Source: Gaertneriomyces semiglobifer (Eukaryota > Chytridiomycota > Chytridiomycetes > Spizellomycetales > Spizellomycetaceae). Taken from it: a DNA stretch of 64,000 nt. The translations under genes and the position numbers were made by a program. Positions 35,153-45,806 of the stretch are shown one piece after another. Where the stretch lies: assembly GCA_025558075.1 (NCBI GenBank), contig JAHLKF010000001.1, forward strand, positions 124,001 through 188,000. Direction: 5' to 3'. The notes below the pieces were generated by a model. That model worked only from the letters and a program-made list of their open reading frames with translations. It had not been told where the DNA came from and ran no database searches. Position 1 is the stretch's first letter, and each line of letters opens with the position of its first letter.

Positions 35153-36412
35153 ATGAGCAATCGCCAACTTCCAAGCGACACTCCAATACCAAATCACAAG
35201 GAAGGGGGTACAAACCACCAACCGGATACATCCTATTCCACCTATACTGACCCAAACCAGTACATACGAACCGCTGAACTGCCCAACTCGAGCGCATCGG
35301 CTGATGGTTCAGCAGCGAGCAAGCCTCCGACACCCTCATCGACTTCAGAAACACGCCCTTTGGCGGGCCACAAGCGAAGTAGTCAAGGAGCGATAAAGAG
35401 TCGCTCGGAAACGCCAGAAAGCACGACCGTTAGACAGGCTCCGAAGACGAGACGAACAAGGAACAGGGAAAGGGAAGAGGCTAGAAGAAAGGAAGCGGAA
35501 GCATCAGCGACGCCCGTACCACCAGAGCCTGAACAGCAAGGTACGTGGATTCAGCGATGGGGTCCTCATTTGGTCATAGAGCTGAACGTTTCTCCCCTCG
35601 TAGAGCCGCCACTGAGCAGGAAGGAGCTCAAGCAGAAAGATTACGTGGATCGGCTTGACAAAATGCATCGCGACTTTCTTCAGAATCGGAATAGGTAACG
35701 CAGGCGCGCTCATACGTTGGAACCGAGACTGGTTTTTCGCTGACGAGGCATAGGATATATGGTGATAGGATAAGGATCCTCCGAGAAGATCTCCGCGATG
35801 TCCTGCAGGGGACTCATCCAGAATTTGAAGTCGAGATTCGGCGGTACGCGATTGAACGGGAGCGCATCATTCAGCAAGCAGAGTTATTTATGGAGTATCG
35901 GGTGGAATGTGCAAGGGCCATGCAGGAGCATGAGCATATCTTGACGATGGAAGAATACCAGGTAGCGCAACCGCATCCGTGCGATTGTCACATACCAATG
36001 GCTAAACGTTTGCTCGTCACAGAAGGACCGAGAGAGCCTACGGACAAAGATGCTAGCGGTTATGGAGGAAAGACGAAGAAAGCTTCGAGAGGAAAAGGAA
36101 AGTTTTGATGAATCAATAGGTGAGAGGACTGGCTGTCGTTCGGAGGGTCATGTGAAACAATCGTTGACAGCCAATACCCTTCTAGATTATGACACGCTAC
36201 AAGAAGAAAAGCCTTCGGCAGCGCGCAAACAAACGCGATCGCACGCCGCCAAGAATGATGAACGAAGAGAAAAGCGACGGAAACTACAAGGCTTACCACC
36301 ATTACTTTTGGTGGCACCTGAGGAGCAGGCACTAAATGATCTACAGTTCATACGAAGGGTATGTGCCAGTCGTCATTGGGCGTCAAGTAATACGTATTCT
36401 AATAAGAGGTAA
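35153..36412 (+). CDS. Sds3/SUDS3-like subunit of the Sin3 histone deacetylase complex
   Basis: Exons 35153-35694, 35754-35961 and 36023-36412, giving 379 residues. The first 150 residues are disordered and basic. The Sds3-type coiled coil follows: LKQKDYVDRLDKMHRDFLQN, then after the splice ILREDLRDVLQGTHPEFEVE and ERERIIQQAELFMEYRVECA. Sds3 dimerises through this helix and holds Sin3 and the deacetylase Rpd3/HDAC1 together. The last exon is basic (MEERRRKLREEKESF). Two further optional introns, at about 36120-36170 and 36359-36410, would shorten the tail; both keep the frame or reach a nearby stop, so the exact C-terminus is uncertain. Confidence 0.75.
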
Positions 36413-36636
36413 CTTCAATCAAGATGGGGCGGCAACCGCCGCAGGCTAAATCGCAGTCAACATCAAAATCGCGAAAATAGCCACCTGCACTAACATACGT
36501 ATCCTGCGTCTATCGGGTGGCTACCGCTTTTTGGTTGCTAGATTAGCAGCACTAACCATGTAGAAGATAGACAATGCTTGCACTTTAAATATTGATAATT
36601 TAGGCACCGTTGATGGCAGGTTTCCTGCAATCTCGA

Positions 36637-37776
36637 TCATGCATCCGGGAGCTTTCCGCCTGTCCTTAAAGTAGGAGGGTGATCCAGTCCAGGCGCCCGC
36701 CATTGACGCACAAGGCCGATCAGCCGGACGACGGTATCTAAGAGATAACAACTAGTGAGGTCAACGCCCACAAGAACTTGAGCATCCCATCCATATACAT
36801 ACCGCGGGTGTTGCTTGGTAAACGCATGCTCTCGTAGCGGCAGATTTCATAAAACGCTTTCGGAGGCGTCGCCTTGACACAACGCATGGCGAGGTAAACG
36901 CATGCCGCAGCGAGATCGGATGGCGAGACAGACGAAACAAGGTCCTCGCTCGCATACGCATCGGACGCATAACAGAGTGCAAATTCAGCTACAACGCGTA
37001 ATTGAGTCGTAGACAACTCGTTTGGCGGATGAGCGTGGAACACGTCAGCGTTCGATCGTCGCCGATCGGGCTTTGAAACCCTTCGTTCGGATTCAGCGCT
37101 CATTGCTTGTAGAATTTGAATAATGATGGTGTACGGTAGGTCGACTTGCAGGGAAAAGCCAAGGACTCGGAGAAGGATCATTTCCGTCTTCATGATGGAA
37201 TCTTTGATGATCCAGTATTGCTAGTGGGAAACATGTGTTAATCCAACTGATCCGCAATGGCCCTTGCGAAAGCAGACACAAACATCGCCAATAGCTAAAT
37301 ATGGATCGCCCCCTTCCCACCCTTGCACTAACCTATGGAACGAGCGACGATTAGCGGTGTGGTTATCGACAAGAAGAAAGGAACAGAACAGCAGTACCAA
37401 TAAGCGACATTGATAATCTCACGAAGCTTTCGCGGTACCTCCCCATTCTTACAAGCCAAGTGCAAACATGTTGTCGCTATTGTCTAATGTTCGACGTAGA
37501 TTAGATGATTTATGCAACATGGTACGGGCGACGGAAACTCACGTAGTCGTCCACTTTCGTCGTTTGCGTCTCAGCATTGCATTTACGGTAGAATTCCTGG
37601 TATTTATAAAAGTACACAAACGCTGTAGATACGGTTGGGCGATCTCTACAATCGCAATTGAGTTCTTTGTGGTCAATGAGAAAACTTGAAATCACTCACA
37701 GTTTCAACATGCGGCCCGAAGCCAGCATGAATTCGACAAAACTTCTGTCGGTTGACGATTGACTCGGCTCCATCAT
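36637..37776 (-). CDS. cyclin (transcription-type, cyclin Q/L/K-like)
   Basis: Six minus-strand exons: 37700-37776, 37543-37645, 37398-37483, 37284-37332, 36803-37220 and 36637-36737; 277 residues. Splicing assembles a standard cyclin box: FMLASGRMLKLDRPTVSTAF, VYFYKYQEFY, TIATTCLHLACKNGEVPRKL and REIINVAY, QYWIIKDSIMKTEMILLRVL, then a second fold with SPSDLAAACVYLAMRCVKAT. The KDSI-x2-E-x2-LLRVLGF block is typical of cyclins that pair with CDK10 or transcriptional CDKs. The subfamily is not certain. The fourth exon is only 49 bases and one donor is GTTTGT, the weakest site in the model. Confidence 0.82.
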
Positions 37777-37970
37777 TCCTTGAGCCGCCAGAGCTTGAAA
37801 ATAATGCCGTTCAGATGGTGCTGCATGTTTTCCAACTTGGCATTGAATTCTTGTCCATCAAAATGTCGCATTTTTGCGAGCGTCCGAAGTTCTCGCGTTA
37901 AGTTCACGTTCGCCACAGGACGACGTGAAACGCAAGACGAAACGAAAACAGGTTCCCATAGTGCGCCCGA

Positions 37971-39831
37971 ATGGAAACGTCGAAGAGGTATAACGATGTG
38001 CGTCTCCTGACGTTTACCACGTCGACTCGCCCGGTGTGGCCTTTTAAACGGAAGAAGATCTATACCAACGATATCGCCAAATGCGGGTGGTACCTGAGCA
38101 AAAATCCGCTGACCTGCACATGTGTGTGTTGCGGAGCTGTACGTTCCGAATTCAATGGCTCAGACGATCCGTTTGCTGGCCATAAGCTAAGTTGTGCGTT
38201 GAGTTCAGTATGGCGGAATGTGGATGGTGCGGGTATTGATGAGAGAGAAAGTACTTATGAAGGATGGGTTCACGCCGATATACCGAACTTATCAGCAAGA
38301 AAGGTAGCGACTGCTGACCGTTGTCCTCTTTTCAAACTGAGCTAAGCGATACTATAGATGTCAGAAGCGGGATTCATTTTCTTTCCTCTCAGCGATGCAC
38401 CGGATATGGTGCTTTGCCCTTACTGTATGGTCTCCCTAGATGGGTGGGAACCCACTGATGACCCGACGTAGGGAAATGTTTGTTTTCCGTTCACCATTCT
38501 CATTAATGAACCCAATTTATGTCCTAAAGGGTCGAGCATAGAAAGCGTAAAGAGAACTGCTCGTTTTTCAAAGGAACCGGCCAAACCACGAAAGTGCGGA
38601 AGCGAGTTGTTCACAAAACGAAGGCTAAAACAACCGAGTCTCAGCGTGCTGCATCGCCGGTTGCTTCTGAAGCTGAAAGTGTTGTGCCCTCAGAGGCCGA
38701 TATGGAACCTGAAAGCACTCGCGGCATGGAAGAAACGCAGAAGAGTATAGTTGATGAAGAGGTGGAGGTGGAGAAGACCCGAGCGGATGCGCCGATACGC
38801 AAATATCGGCAAAAACAGAAACCAGATGATGAGGCGGATGTGTCGGAAGTATCCGACAAGGAGAACAACGTGGGGGGAAGCATTACAGAACAGGAGGTGG
38901 CCCATCATGAGATGGCACCAGCGGTTGTCAATGAACAGTCCGGTGCGAATAGACGAGCTCGTGGAAAACAGGTGCGCCTGCTCTTTATCCCTCGGGTGGT
39001 AGCAGGTATTAACGCATGCCACATGAAAAGGTTCAGACAAGGCACGAAACCACACCCGCCAATGTGGTTGAGAGCACCGAAGAATTGAGGGAATCTTTAG
39101 AATCCAACGTTTCAGTCATGCAGGAAGCTGTAGCAGTGCGGCGGCCCCGTCGTGAAAGGGCGCGCGCAGTTAACTATGCTGAAGATGATTTTGACCTCGA
39201 CGGCAAGCCAAAAAAGACCCGCCGAAATAGCACCGAGTTGCGGCAAAAGCCGAGCGCATTGGAGCCGGAGGTGAACGCATCGATCAGGCAGGCGAATGAC
39301 ATTACCACTACGAAAAAGGCTGGACTGAAAGCATCCACTGCACGTAGTATTCGAGTTGATGTGCCGAGGAAGCGCAACGAGCAATCCAAGAGTGACACAT
39401 CGTCACAAGGAGTTGCAGTTGACGAGAGTTTCGGATCGGAAATAGGGGATTCAGAAATTGATTCCATGTCGATAACAAATGATATGGAGGGGGATGACGT
39501 TGACCCACCACTCGGGGGCGATCAAATGGAAATAGATATACCAGAAGAAGAAACAGCCAATGCAAGCATTCCACTCACGATACGCGGCATGCCCAATTTA
39601 CCGAAGTTTTGCGAACATATTAATGTCCCCTCAATATCGCCAGAGACCTTAATGGGTGCTACCGCCAATTTAACTGAAGACGAGCGCAAAATGACGGTGG
39701 AGGAATACTTACGGGCCCAAGCGCAAAGTGCGTGCGATGAACTGGTCAGACGGCGACTCCACGGCTGGAGGCAAGTCGACGACGAGTTCAACAAATTACG
39801 CATGTGGATAGAAGCCCTTCCAGAAACGTAG
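37971..39831 (+). CDS. BIR-domain protein, survivin/Bir1 type
   Basis: Exons 37971-38303, 38358-38467, 38530-38971 and 39031-39831; 561 residues. Two BIR folds are present: residues about 10-80 (RLLTFTTSTRPVWPFKRKKI, with CGWYLSKNPLTCTCVCCG and FAGHKLSCAL) and about 110-165 (MSEAGFIFFPLSDAPDMVLC, PYCMVSLDGWEPTDDP, EHRKRKENCSFF). The second has the complete C-x2-C-H-C zinc set across a splice site. The tail is long, acidic and Ser-rich as in fungal Bir1, and ends in a predicted helical segment (MTVEEYLRAQAQSACDELVR). In the chromosomal passenger complex, survivin/Bir1 brings Aurora kinase to centromeres by reading phosphorylated H3 Thr3. The first BIR is less typical. Confidence 0.85.
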
Positions 39832-39902
39832 GAAGGAAATAATTGTGATATGTATGTGTTAGGAAGGATATATACCTGATCCAGCGGGATCATTCCGCTC
39901 TC

Positions 39903-40538
39903 TTACACAGCCAGCTGAACGCGTGCGATAAATTGCCAGTTCTCAGGCAGGCCGGTGCAATCCCAGACTTCTACAGCAGTGATATCAATAGTCATTCCTA
40001 AAATACCACTCTCCCGAAGCTCGTCGGCGTTAACCTCTCTGACGTCTTCGGCGAGATCTCCATATACGAGGCTGAGATGGGGCCAGAATGGCTTAGGCAT
40101 TGAAAAGAGCTGCCTTGCCTTAGCGCCCATGAACTCAAGTGGTTCACTAGGCTCAGGAGTTGCCACAATGCAGCGATAGAATGCTGAGGATGTAACGATC
40201 TTGGACTGAAGGAACTCTGATAAGTCGAGAGCATTTATTATCGCTTTGGACATCAGCCCTACCAGCGTCAGCTTGAAAGCCTTTACGTCCTGGGCTATTT
40301 GGTTAACGGCTTCAATCACTTTTTCTCTGGGTAGGGCGACATCTATGTTTCCTAACAGCGTCAAATGTGGGCCCCACTGCGTGATCCATGGTCAGGCTGC
40401 GATGCGTTAATGTACTCGGGAGGTAGTGCTCACTTCTGGAGTTCCCAACTTCTGAGAATATTTGTGGATGATGTCGCGGAAAGTGGCGGATTGCGATGGC
40501 ACCAACCATAATGAATATTGCGGAGGCAGCGGAGACAT
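39903..40538 (-). CDS. 2H-family cyclic nucleotide phosphodiesterase (CPDase)
   Basis: Two exons, 40434-40538 and 39903-40376, 192 residues. The protein has the two H-x-T/S motifs of the 2H phosphoesterase fold, PHLTLLGNID near residue 40 (formed by splicing) and PHLSLVYGDL near 125. The start (YSLWLVPSQSATFRDIIHKY) and the internal FYRCIV strand match fungal and plant CPDases, which open ADP-ribose 1'',2''-cyclic phosphate, a by-product of tRNA splicing. The size is normal. Confidence 0.88.
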
Positions 40539-40602
40539 GGTAAAGAGGTTTATCAAAAATGAGGCTATACAACAAAGCTTCTCTATGAAAAACCGCTAGA
40601 TG

Positions 40603-42182
40603 TTATAGCAGTGTGTCTGTGCCACCCGTGCCTTTACGCGAAAGGGTCGAACTTAAGGCACGCTTGACATGTACCGGCGCAAAGTTGGGATTTCTGTTTG
40701 CAGTGTCAGCATCCGCCATTTGCTCCTCCGCCCAACGATCCAACTCTCATTCATCGATATGAGACCTGTTTCCTTCATTTGAGCGCTCTTCGTCTGCAGC
40801 TTTCCACTTGCTCATTAGCAAGGTCTACAGAGCGCGTTAGGAAGAAAGCAACAGCATGGATAGCAACAAGCAAGAGTGTGGTACGTACCACTTTCTTATT
40901 CGTCCCAGCATTGCCGGAGGAGTTCGCCGTCTTTCGCTTCTTTCCAACACCAACGGAGGACACCGTTTTCGGATCACTGGCAGCATTTGCTTCTAACCCT
41001 GTCAAGGCATTAGTCGTTTCGTGGAATGTGAAGTAACACAATGTACTCTAGTACCTTTTGATTTGTCAGGCAAAGGAGGAGGTGGTTGTGGTGGGGGAGA
41101 ATGGGATGGAGGCCTGGGACAGCTACCTTCTGAAGCGGATGGCGGGTAGGACGAAAAGGTCTCGCGTGTTTTCAGGTGAACAAACGAATACGCGTCCATT
41201 TCTGGAACCCATTCCATGGACCAGCCTGGCATAGGTACGGCACATTCAATCTGAGCGAGCTGATGCTCCCAATGCTTGATGACTTCTGCGTAGTATCCTG
41301 TGTGAAGGGCACCCTTCCCCCAGTCACTTGCACGAATGCCAAGCTCTTGACGGCAGTCCACAAGTTGAGATACATTCACAGCATTCATATCCGGCAGCGC
41401 AAGGAGATTGTCGATTTTACTGAGCACTGTCTGACTCCTTTGGCGTAACTTGGAGAGCGCAGGCGGTTTCATGAGCGGAATGTTCAAAACTTGCGGCAGC
41501 GTACACACGGACAAGGTCCGGGGAACCCGCTCCATCGCCTCTGGAGTTGATCCAGTTGAAGCGCTAGAAGAGCTAGGATTTTCTGATGAAGGCCCTGTTT
41601 CGGCCGCGTTCAAATCGTGTAAGAAATTGTCTACTGCGGCATCGAGAGCAACGTTCTCTGCAGATATTCAAAAAACGCGCGTGAGATCGTTGGGAGCAGA
41701 TAGCCAATTCCAGGACTGCTGATGGAGGTGTACATCTGGACCCGCATGATGATATCTTCGTAAGGAGTTTACCTTTCTCGGATCACTGCCACTACCGGGT
41801 CTCCACCCCTTGTAACAATCGAACAATCTCAGCAGTCGTTGCTTGCGGGTTCAGTGATACTATACCTTGTGCCTTCTTCTCAGCGGCAGTAATGGCAATA
41901 CCATCCTCATCGCTGCCGCTGGTAGAATAACCCGTCAATCCAGCCCAACCTGTGATGAATAAAGGAACCAAGTTCACTATCTGGGGTATGTCAATAAAGC
42001 ACGCTTTTTGAAGACAAACCTGTCTCTGATGCGTTGGCCGTTGTCTTCAAAGCAGAACTGGATGGTTGCAGCTCGTGACCGTGGCGCGAAAGCACAGCGG
42101 TACTCATTGCCCGGCCAAGTTGAAGAACATGTCGCCTTTTGCCCGCATTTAGGTCCAACGACACTTTCTTGCGCTTCCCCAT
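40603..42182 (-). CDS. FNBP4-like WW-domain protein
   Basis: The start is clear: exon 42020-42182 (MGKRKKVSLDLNAGKRRHVL) and exon 41796-41976 (AGLTGYSTSGSDEDGI). A large exon from about 41661 to 41052 holds VALDAAVDNFLHDLN, the helical segment VSQLVDCRQELGIRASDWGK, and a WW domain (GWSMEWVPEMDAYSFVHLKT) followed by poly-Pro. This order, helix with DW-x-GAL then WW, matches formin-binding protein 4. Two more segments encode SVGVGKKRKTANSS, MSKWKAADEERSNEGN and WAEEQMADADTANRNPNFAP to a stop at 40603-40605. The joins near 41660-41795 and 40850 are unresolved, and a TGA at 40747-40749 interrupts the last conserved frame, so the 3' model is provisional. Confidence 0.65.
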
Positions 42183-42969
42183 GGTTGAACATCCACAAGC
42201 CTCCGGGTAACCTTGTCACGATCGAGTAGGTGCGGCGAAAAGCAGAGTATTGGCCGTCCACCGCCTGCGAAGCCGGGTGCACAAGCGGGACAGTCCGCCC
42301 TACTTGAATCCCCCGGTGTCGCAGAGAACTGCCGGGCGCGGGGCGATGGCTCTAACAGCAGCGCTCAACAGTTTTTTGAACCCTTTAAAAAAATGTGCGA
42401 ATGTGGAAGCTGCATGGCACTTGCGCGACAATATTACGTAATACTGCTTACCAAGTCGGTTAGCGATAACGGATGCCCCACAACTACATCTGCCGGCCGC
42501 AGTCATGTTGGTAGGCACAAGTCTCGTAACCAAAAGTGTTTCTGTCCGACGGATGTACATCAGATAGCTGTGTATCTAGGAGTTTCACCATGTTGCTACG
42601 GTGTTCTATTTCACATCTTAACACGACTCAAGGTAGTTGTTGCCGTTGATGGCGAAAGGTTCAAACTCAAGATGGCGAAGGCTGGAAGTCATTCTTGCTT
42701 GCAGCTCAATTGGTTTTCCCAGAATCACTGGTGCTGATAACGTGTTATGAATGTATTGCTTATGGGAAAATCATTACGAGCTCGAACACTCGCAGCAGCC
42801 CTTTAAATGCACATAATAGCTATGTGTAGAGTGGCACAGTCATGCTTGACACTTGGTGGTTCCATGGAGCGTTAAGGCTCAGACGGCCGCGGCCTTTTCT
42901 TCACAACAATAGCTAAATAAATATAAACTATTCTCATTATTAATTGGATTGAGTGTCACAGTCAGGAAG
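42183..42969. other. intergenic, no supported gene
   Basis: About 790 bases upstream of the FNBP4-like gene. A 174-residue plus-strand frame at 42213-42737 starts at a non-ATG codon, overlaps the promoter and has no recognisable domain; it is not called. Confidence 0.4.
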
Positions 42970-43817
42970 CTAGTCCGGGTTTCCCAAGTCGATCAAGGTT
43001 AGATCGGTGAGCGAGACCCCACAGTATGGAATATGAATAGCGAGCAGCCTGTCTTTGAACATGCGGCGGTAGTTGGCATACTGATCGCGCGGAGCAACGA
43101 GACTTGTGGCTTATTCATAGGTTTCGTGGAGCTTCGTATACTTCTCCCAAAGCGCCGCCCAAGTTCGATGTAATCGACCAATTGCAGCATTGGCCAGACC
43201 TCTGGATATGGCTGTCAGAAAATTGTAATTCTTGATTTCCGTACAATACTGTTAGGATGAACTGTTAGCCGGGCTTTTTGCATAAGGTCGGTTTGTTAGA
43301 GTGGACTTACCACAGCCATCCTACGACAGTATCTGAGAACGTCCCATCTCTCCCTTACGCTTTTCTCACTGTCTCCGCCTTCACTCAGAATGGAGCTCAT
43401 TATCCATGTCGCAACCGCATGTGTGTAGTTAATCACGCCGTGCAGTAGGCTTCTACCAGTCCACCGATCTCCAGCTCCAAGTGCCTCCATCTCCTTTTTC
43501 TGTCTTGCTCCCCTCGTGAACTCGTACGCGACAAGCATGAATGCTCGAGTAGCGATAACTGTTGACACATATGCTAAACGGCCTACCGTTGCTCTTCCCA
43601 GCTTTTTTAGTTTATTTCTCAGAAGTACTGGTGGATTTTCCCACTGGCCGACTTGAGAACTGCAATGAGCGTTTGGTCCACCGCTTTTGCTGCTATTGGA
43701 GCCATTTTTCGGGGAGATAAACTCGATGGAACCTTTTATGCAGTAGGCTTGGCTGTTGACTGCGGGCAAGTCGCGCTGGGATATTTGGTGAGTATCTGAT
43801 GCGCTTTGCATGTGCAA
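42970..43817 (-). pseudogene. RasGEF (Cdc25-type) pseudogene
   Basis: Minus strand, two segments. The upstream one (43313-43817) ends in NYTHAVATWIMSSILSEGGD, the conserved start of the Cdc25 catalytic helices. After a GT-AG intron (43250-43312) comes YCTEIKNYNFLTAISRGLAN, then RLHRTWAALWEKYTKL, an in-frame TAA at 43111-43113, and in the same frame NYRRMFKDRL and IPYCGVSLTDLTLIDLGNPD with a TAG at 42970-42972. The last block is the strongly conserved RasGEF core but the domain is cut immediately after GNPD. An in-frame stop plus truncation indicate a dead copy of a Ras nucleotide-exchange factor. Readthrough is conceivable but would still give a truncated domain. Confidence 0.75.
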
Positions 43818-44000
43818 ACGCTGCTACATGTCATAGGGGTCGAGCGGGACTGGCAAGGTATATATTAGAGTCTGCCGTCACACCTCGTGCTGTTGACGCC
43901 ATCCGAAACAACAGAAACGGTGGTATGCAGTATCGACAAATGGGTCGATACTCCATACCACCATGTTTAAATTGAAGAACTGCCGGGCCCGGACGACCGA

Positions 44001-44539
44001 ATGTGGGACGTCGTCGTGCAAGATGTCCTGGCGCAACCCGACGAGTACGACGTGAGACGGGGATGCCAGTGCGGGCACACGCACATGATGATTTTCGACC
44101 CTGACCACGCCGCAAAGCACGTCGCGGAAGTGTTGGCGGTCAAAATACCGAACGTCGATTGGCGAGTACACGCCACCCCAGTGGTGGTTGCCGCAAGGTA
44201 TGTCAGGTGGTCGTCTCTCTTCACTTGTCATATTATCTCATGCTGATATGCAATGTCCAGGCTTATGGCTACTGCCCACGGCCTGGGTGGTGCAGTGGTT
44301 GCCTACGACGTCCAACTGCGTCAAAGCAGGACACCCAGGTTGGTATCAATAGTTCCGCCATACTATATATACTGAGTTCTGACCTAAACATACCACCTAC
44401 ACATAGAAACACCAGGCACTGGGCGGATCACGCCCGTGCGCCCGAGTGGTGCCGTACGAATATGAAGGCACGCGGCCCCGTCGGAAAACCTAGCGCATTC
44501 TTCCAGTCGTCCCCTTGGGTGAGGCCGCCGGCTGCATGA
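44001..44539 (+). CDS. small GC-rich hypothetical protein, three exons
   Basis: Exons 44001-44197, 44261-44338 and 44407-44539 join in phase to a 135-residue protein. It contains a CQCGHTH motif, then MIFDPDHAAKHVAEVL and HATPVVVAARLMATAHGLGG, and ends in a basic, Trp- and Pro-containing tail. The two introns keep frame and phase (both phase 2), which argues for a real gene. Codon third positions are far richer in G and C than the flanks, unlike the neighbouring genes. I do not recognise the family. It lies just downstream of a tRNA-His gene on the other strand and could belong to the mobile region. Confidence 0.5.
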
Positions 44540-44710
44540 ATGTGAATGCGCCGGCCGGGATGATCAGATGTTGGCGGACGGGATGGCGGACGTGTGCAAG
44601 GCCATGATGCGGGGGCTCTTCGAGCAGCGCCGGCAATAGGAGAGCAGCAGGCTAGTAGATGAGTTTTGTATTCGCAAAGCGATCGAACCCAACAGAGCAA
44701 AAAACTGAAA

Positions 44711-44781
44711 TGCCAAAGGGCGGAATCGAACCGCCGTCCTCACGGCCACAACGTGATGTGCTGCCACTATACCACTTTGGC
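44711..44781 (-). tRNA. tRNA-His (anticodon GTG)
   Basis: A 71-base cloverleaf read on the minus strand: acceptor GCCAAAG pairs with CTTTGGC, anticodon loop TTGTGGC with GTG, T arm with GGTTCGATTCC. The discriminator base is A. A T-run follows the 3' end (GTTTTTTG), suiting RNA polymerase III termination. It is identical in sequence to the gene at 55104. Confidence 0.95.
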
Positions 44782-45806
44782 GAACTGTATATTGTACACA
44801 TTCACACGAATTATATGACTGTGTATCGGTGAGCCCGTTTACCATCAACATCAGTTTGTCAGCGTTGCCAACCCGTGCTGGGGATCAGGGATAGATCTTC
44901 AACCTGTTACGACGCAAACACCCCACACAGATGCTCGTAGTGCCTGTTTTTAGAGCTGGTATATTCGCCTATGCACTGCCTATTCATCAATCCGATAATT
45001 GCATTCATGCGTGAACCTTCCGTTCTTGTCAGTTGAATTTGCAAATACCTGTTAGCGTGCACGATAAACGCGGTTCATAAGTGTGAACATTGGTGAATTA
45101 TGTTTTAACGAGCATTGCCAACCCGTGCTGGGATCACGGGTAGATCTAGTTGTCAACCTGTCAGCTATTCCGACGCATGCTTGTTAGCGGATGTATTCAT
45201 TGGATGTGCAGGAACTCCGCACGGCTACCCGTCGGCGGCCGTCGTTGGTGATTGAGTGACAACATTAACAGCTTGTTAAATCAACCTGGAGCCGGTTACT
45301 CTATGCACTGCATGCAATATTGTGTATTCATTGTAGGAACTCGTGTGCGCAAATGTCCAGCGCGCACGGCTACCCCGTCGGCAGCCGTCGGTGGTGATTG
45401 TGCGTCAACAGTTTACACATACCCGTTGCGCAAAGCTGGATCTGGATAGGGACGGTTGCTCCGTTTGCATACCCGTAGCCTGCCGTGTAATCCGATGTAC
45501 GCAGTTCACTCATGTATGAACTCTTGTTCGTTCGCTCGTGACTGGGCCGCGCACCCTCCACCGCATGAATTATATTTTAATGAGGGTTATGTCAGCATCG
45601 GGGCTACGTAAGCACGTTTGGCAGTTTGCCAGCTCGCGTTTGACAGCTTGCGGCCCAAAAAAAACACATATAAACCATGACAGGTGTCCTGCATGATGTC
45701 TCTGATGTCTCTCCCCGCAAGTCGTAGCAAAGCTACCTCAGAACACCTTTTCTTACTGCCTGCCATTACCAACCAAATAAGCATTCTTCTGTACCTCTAA
45801 AACAAC
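44782..45806. repeat. direct repeats between tRNA-His and the repeat gene
   Basis: About 1 kb without a gene. Two blocks are each present twice in direct orientation: 44861-44916 and 45111-45177 share GCCAACCCGTGCTGG and, spaced alike, TAGATCT, CAACCTGT and GACGCA; 45219-45272 and 45363-45416 share CGCACGGCTACC, then CGTCGG and GGTGATTG. The second copies differ by substitutions and small gaps. Paired repeats of this kind look like the regulatory or terminal part of a mobile element. Confidence 0.6.

Noticed and set aside
42213..42737. 174-residue plus-strand frame upstream of the FNBP4-like gene
   Set aside because: Non-ATG start, mixed composition, no recognisable domain.
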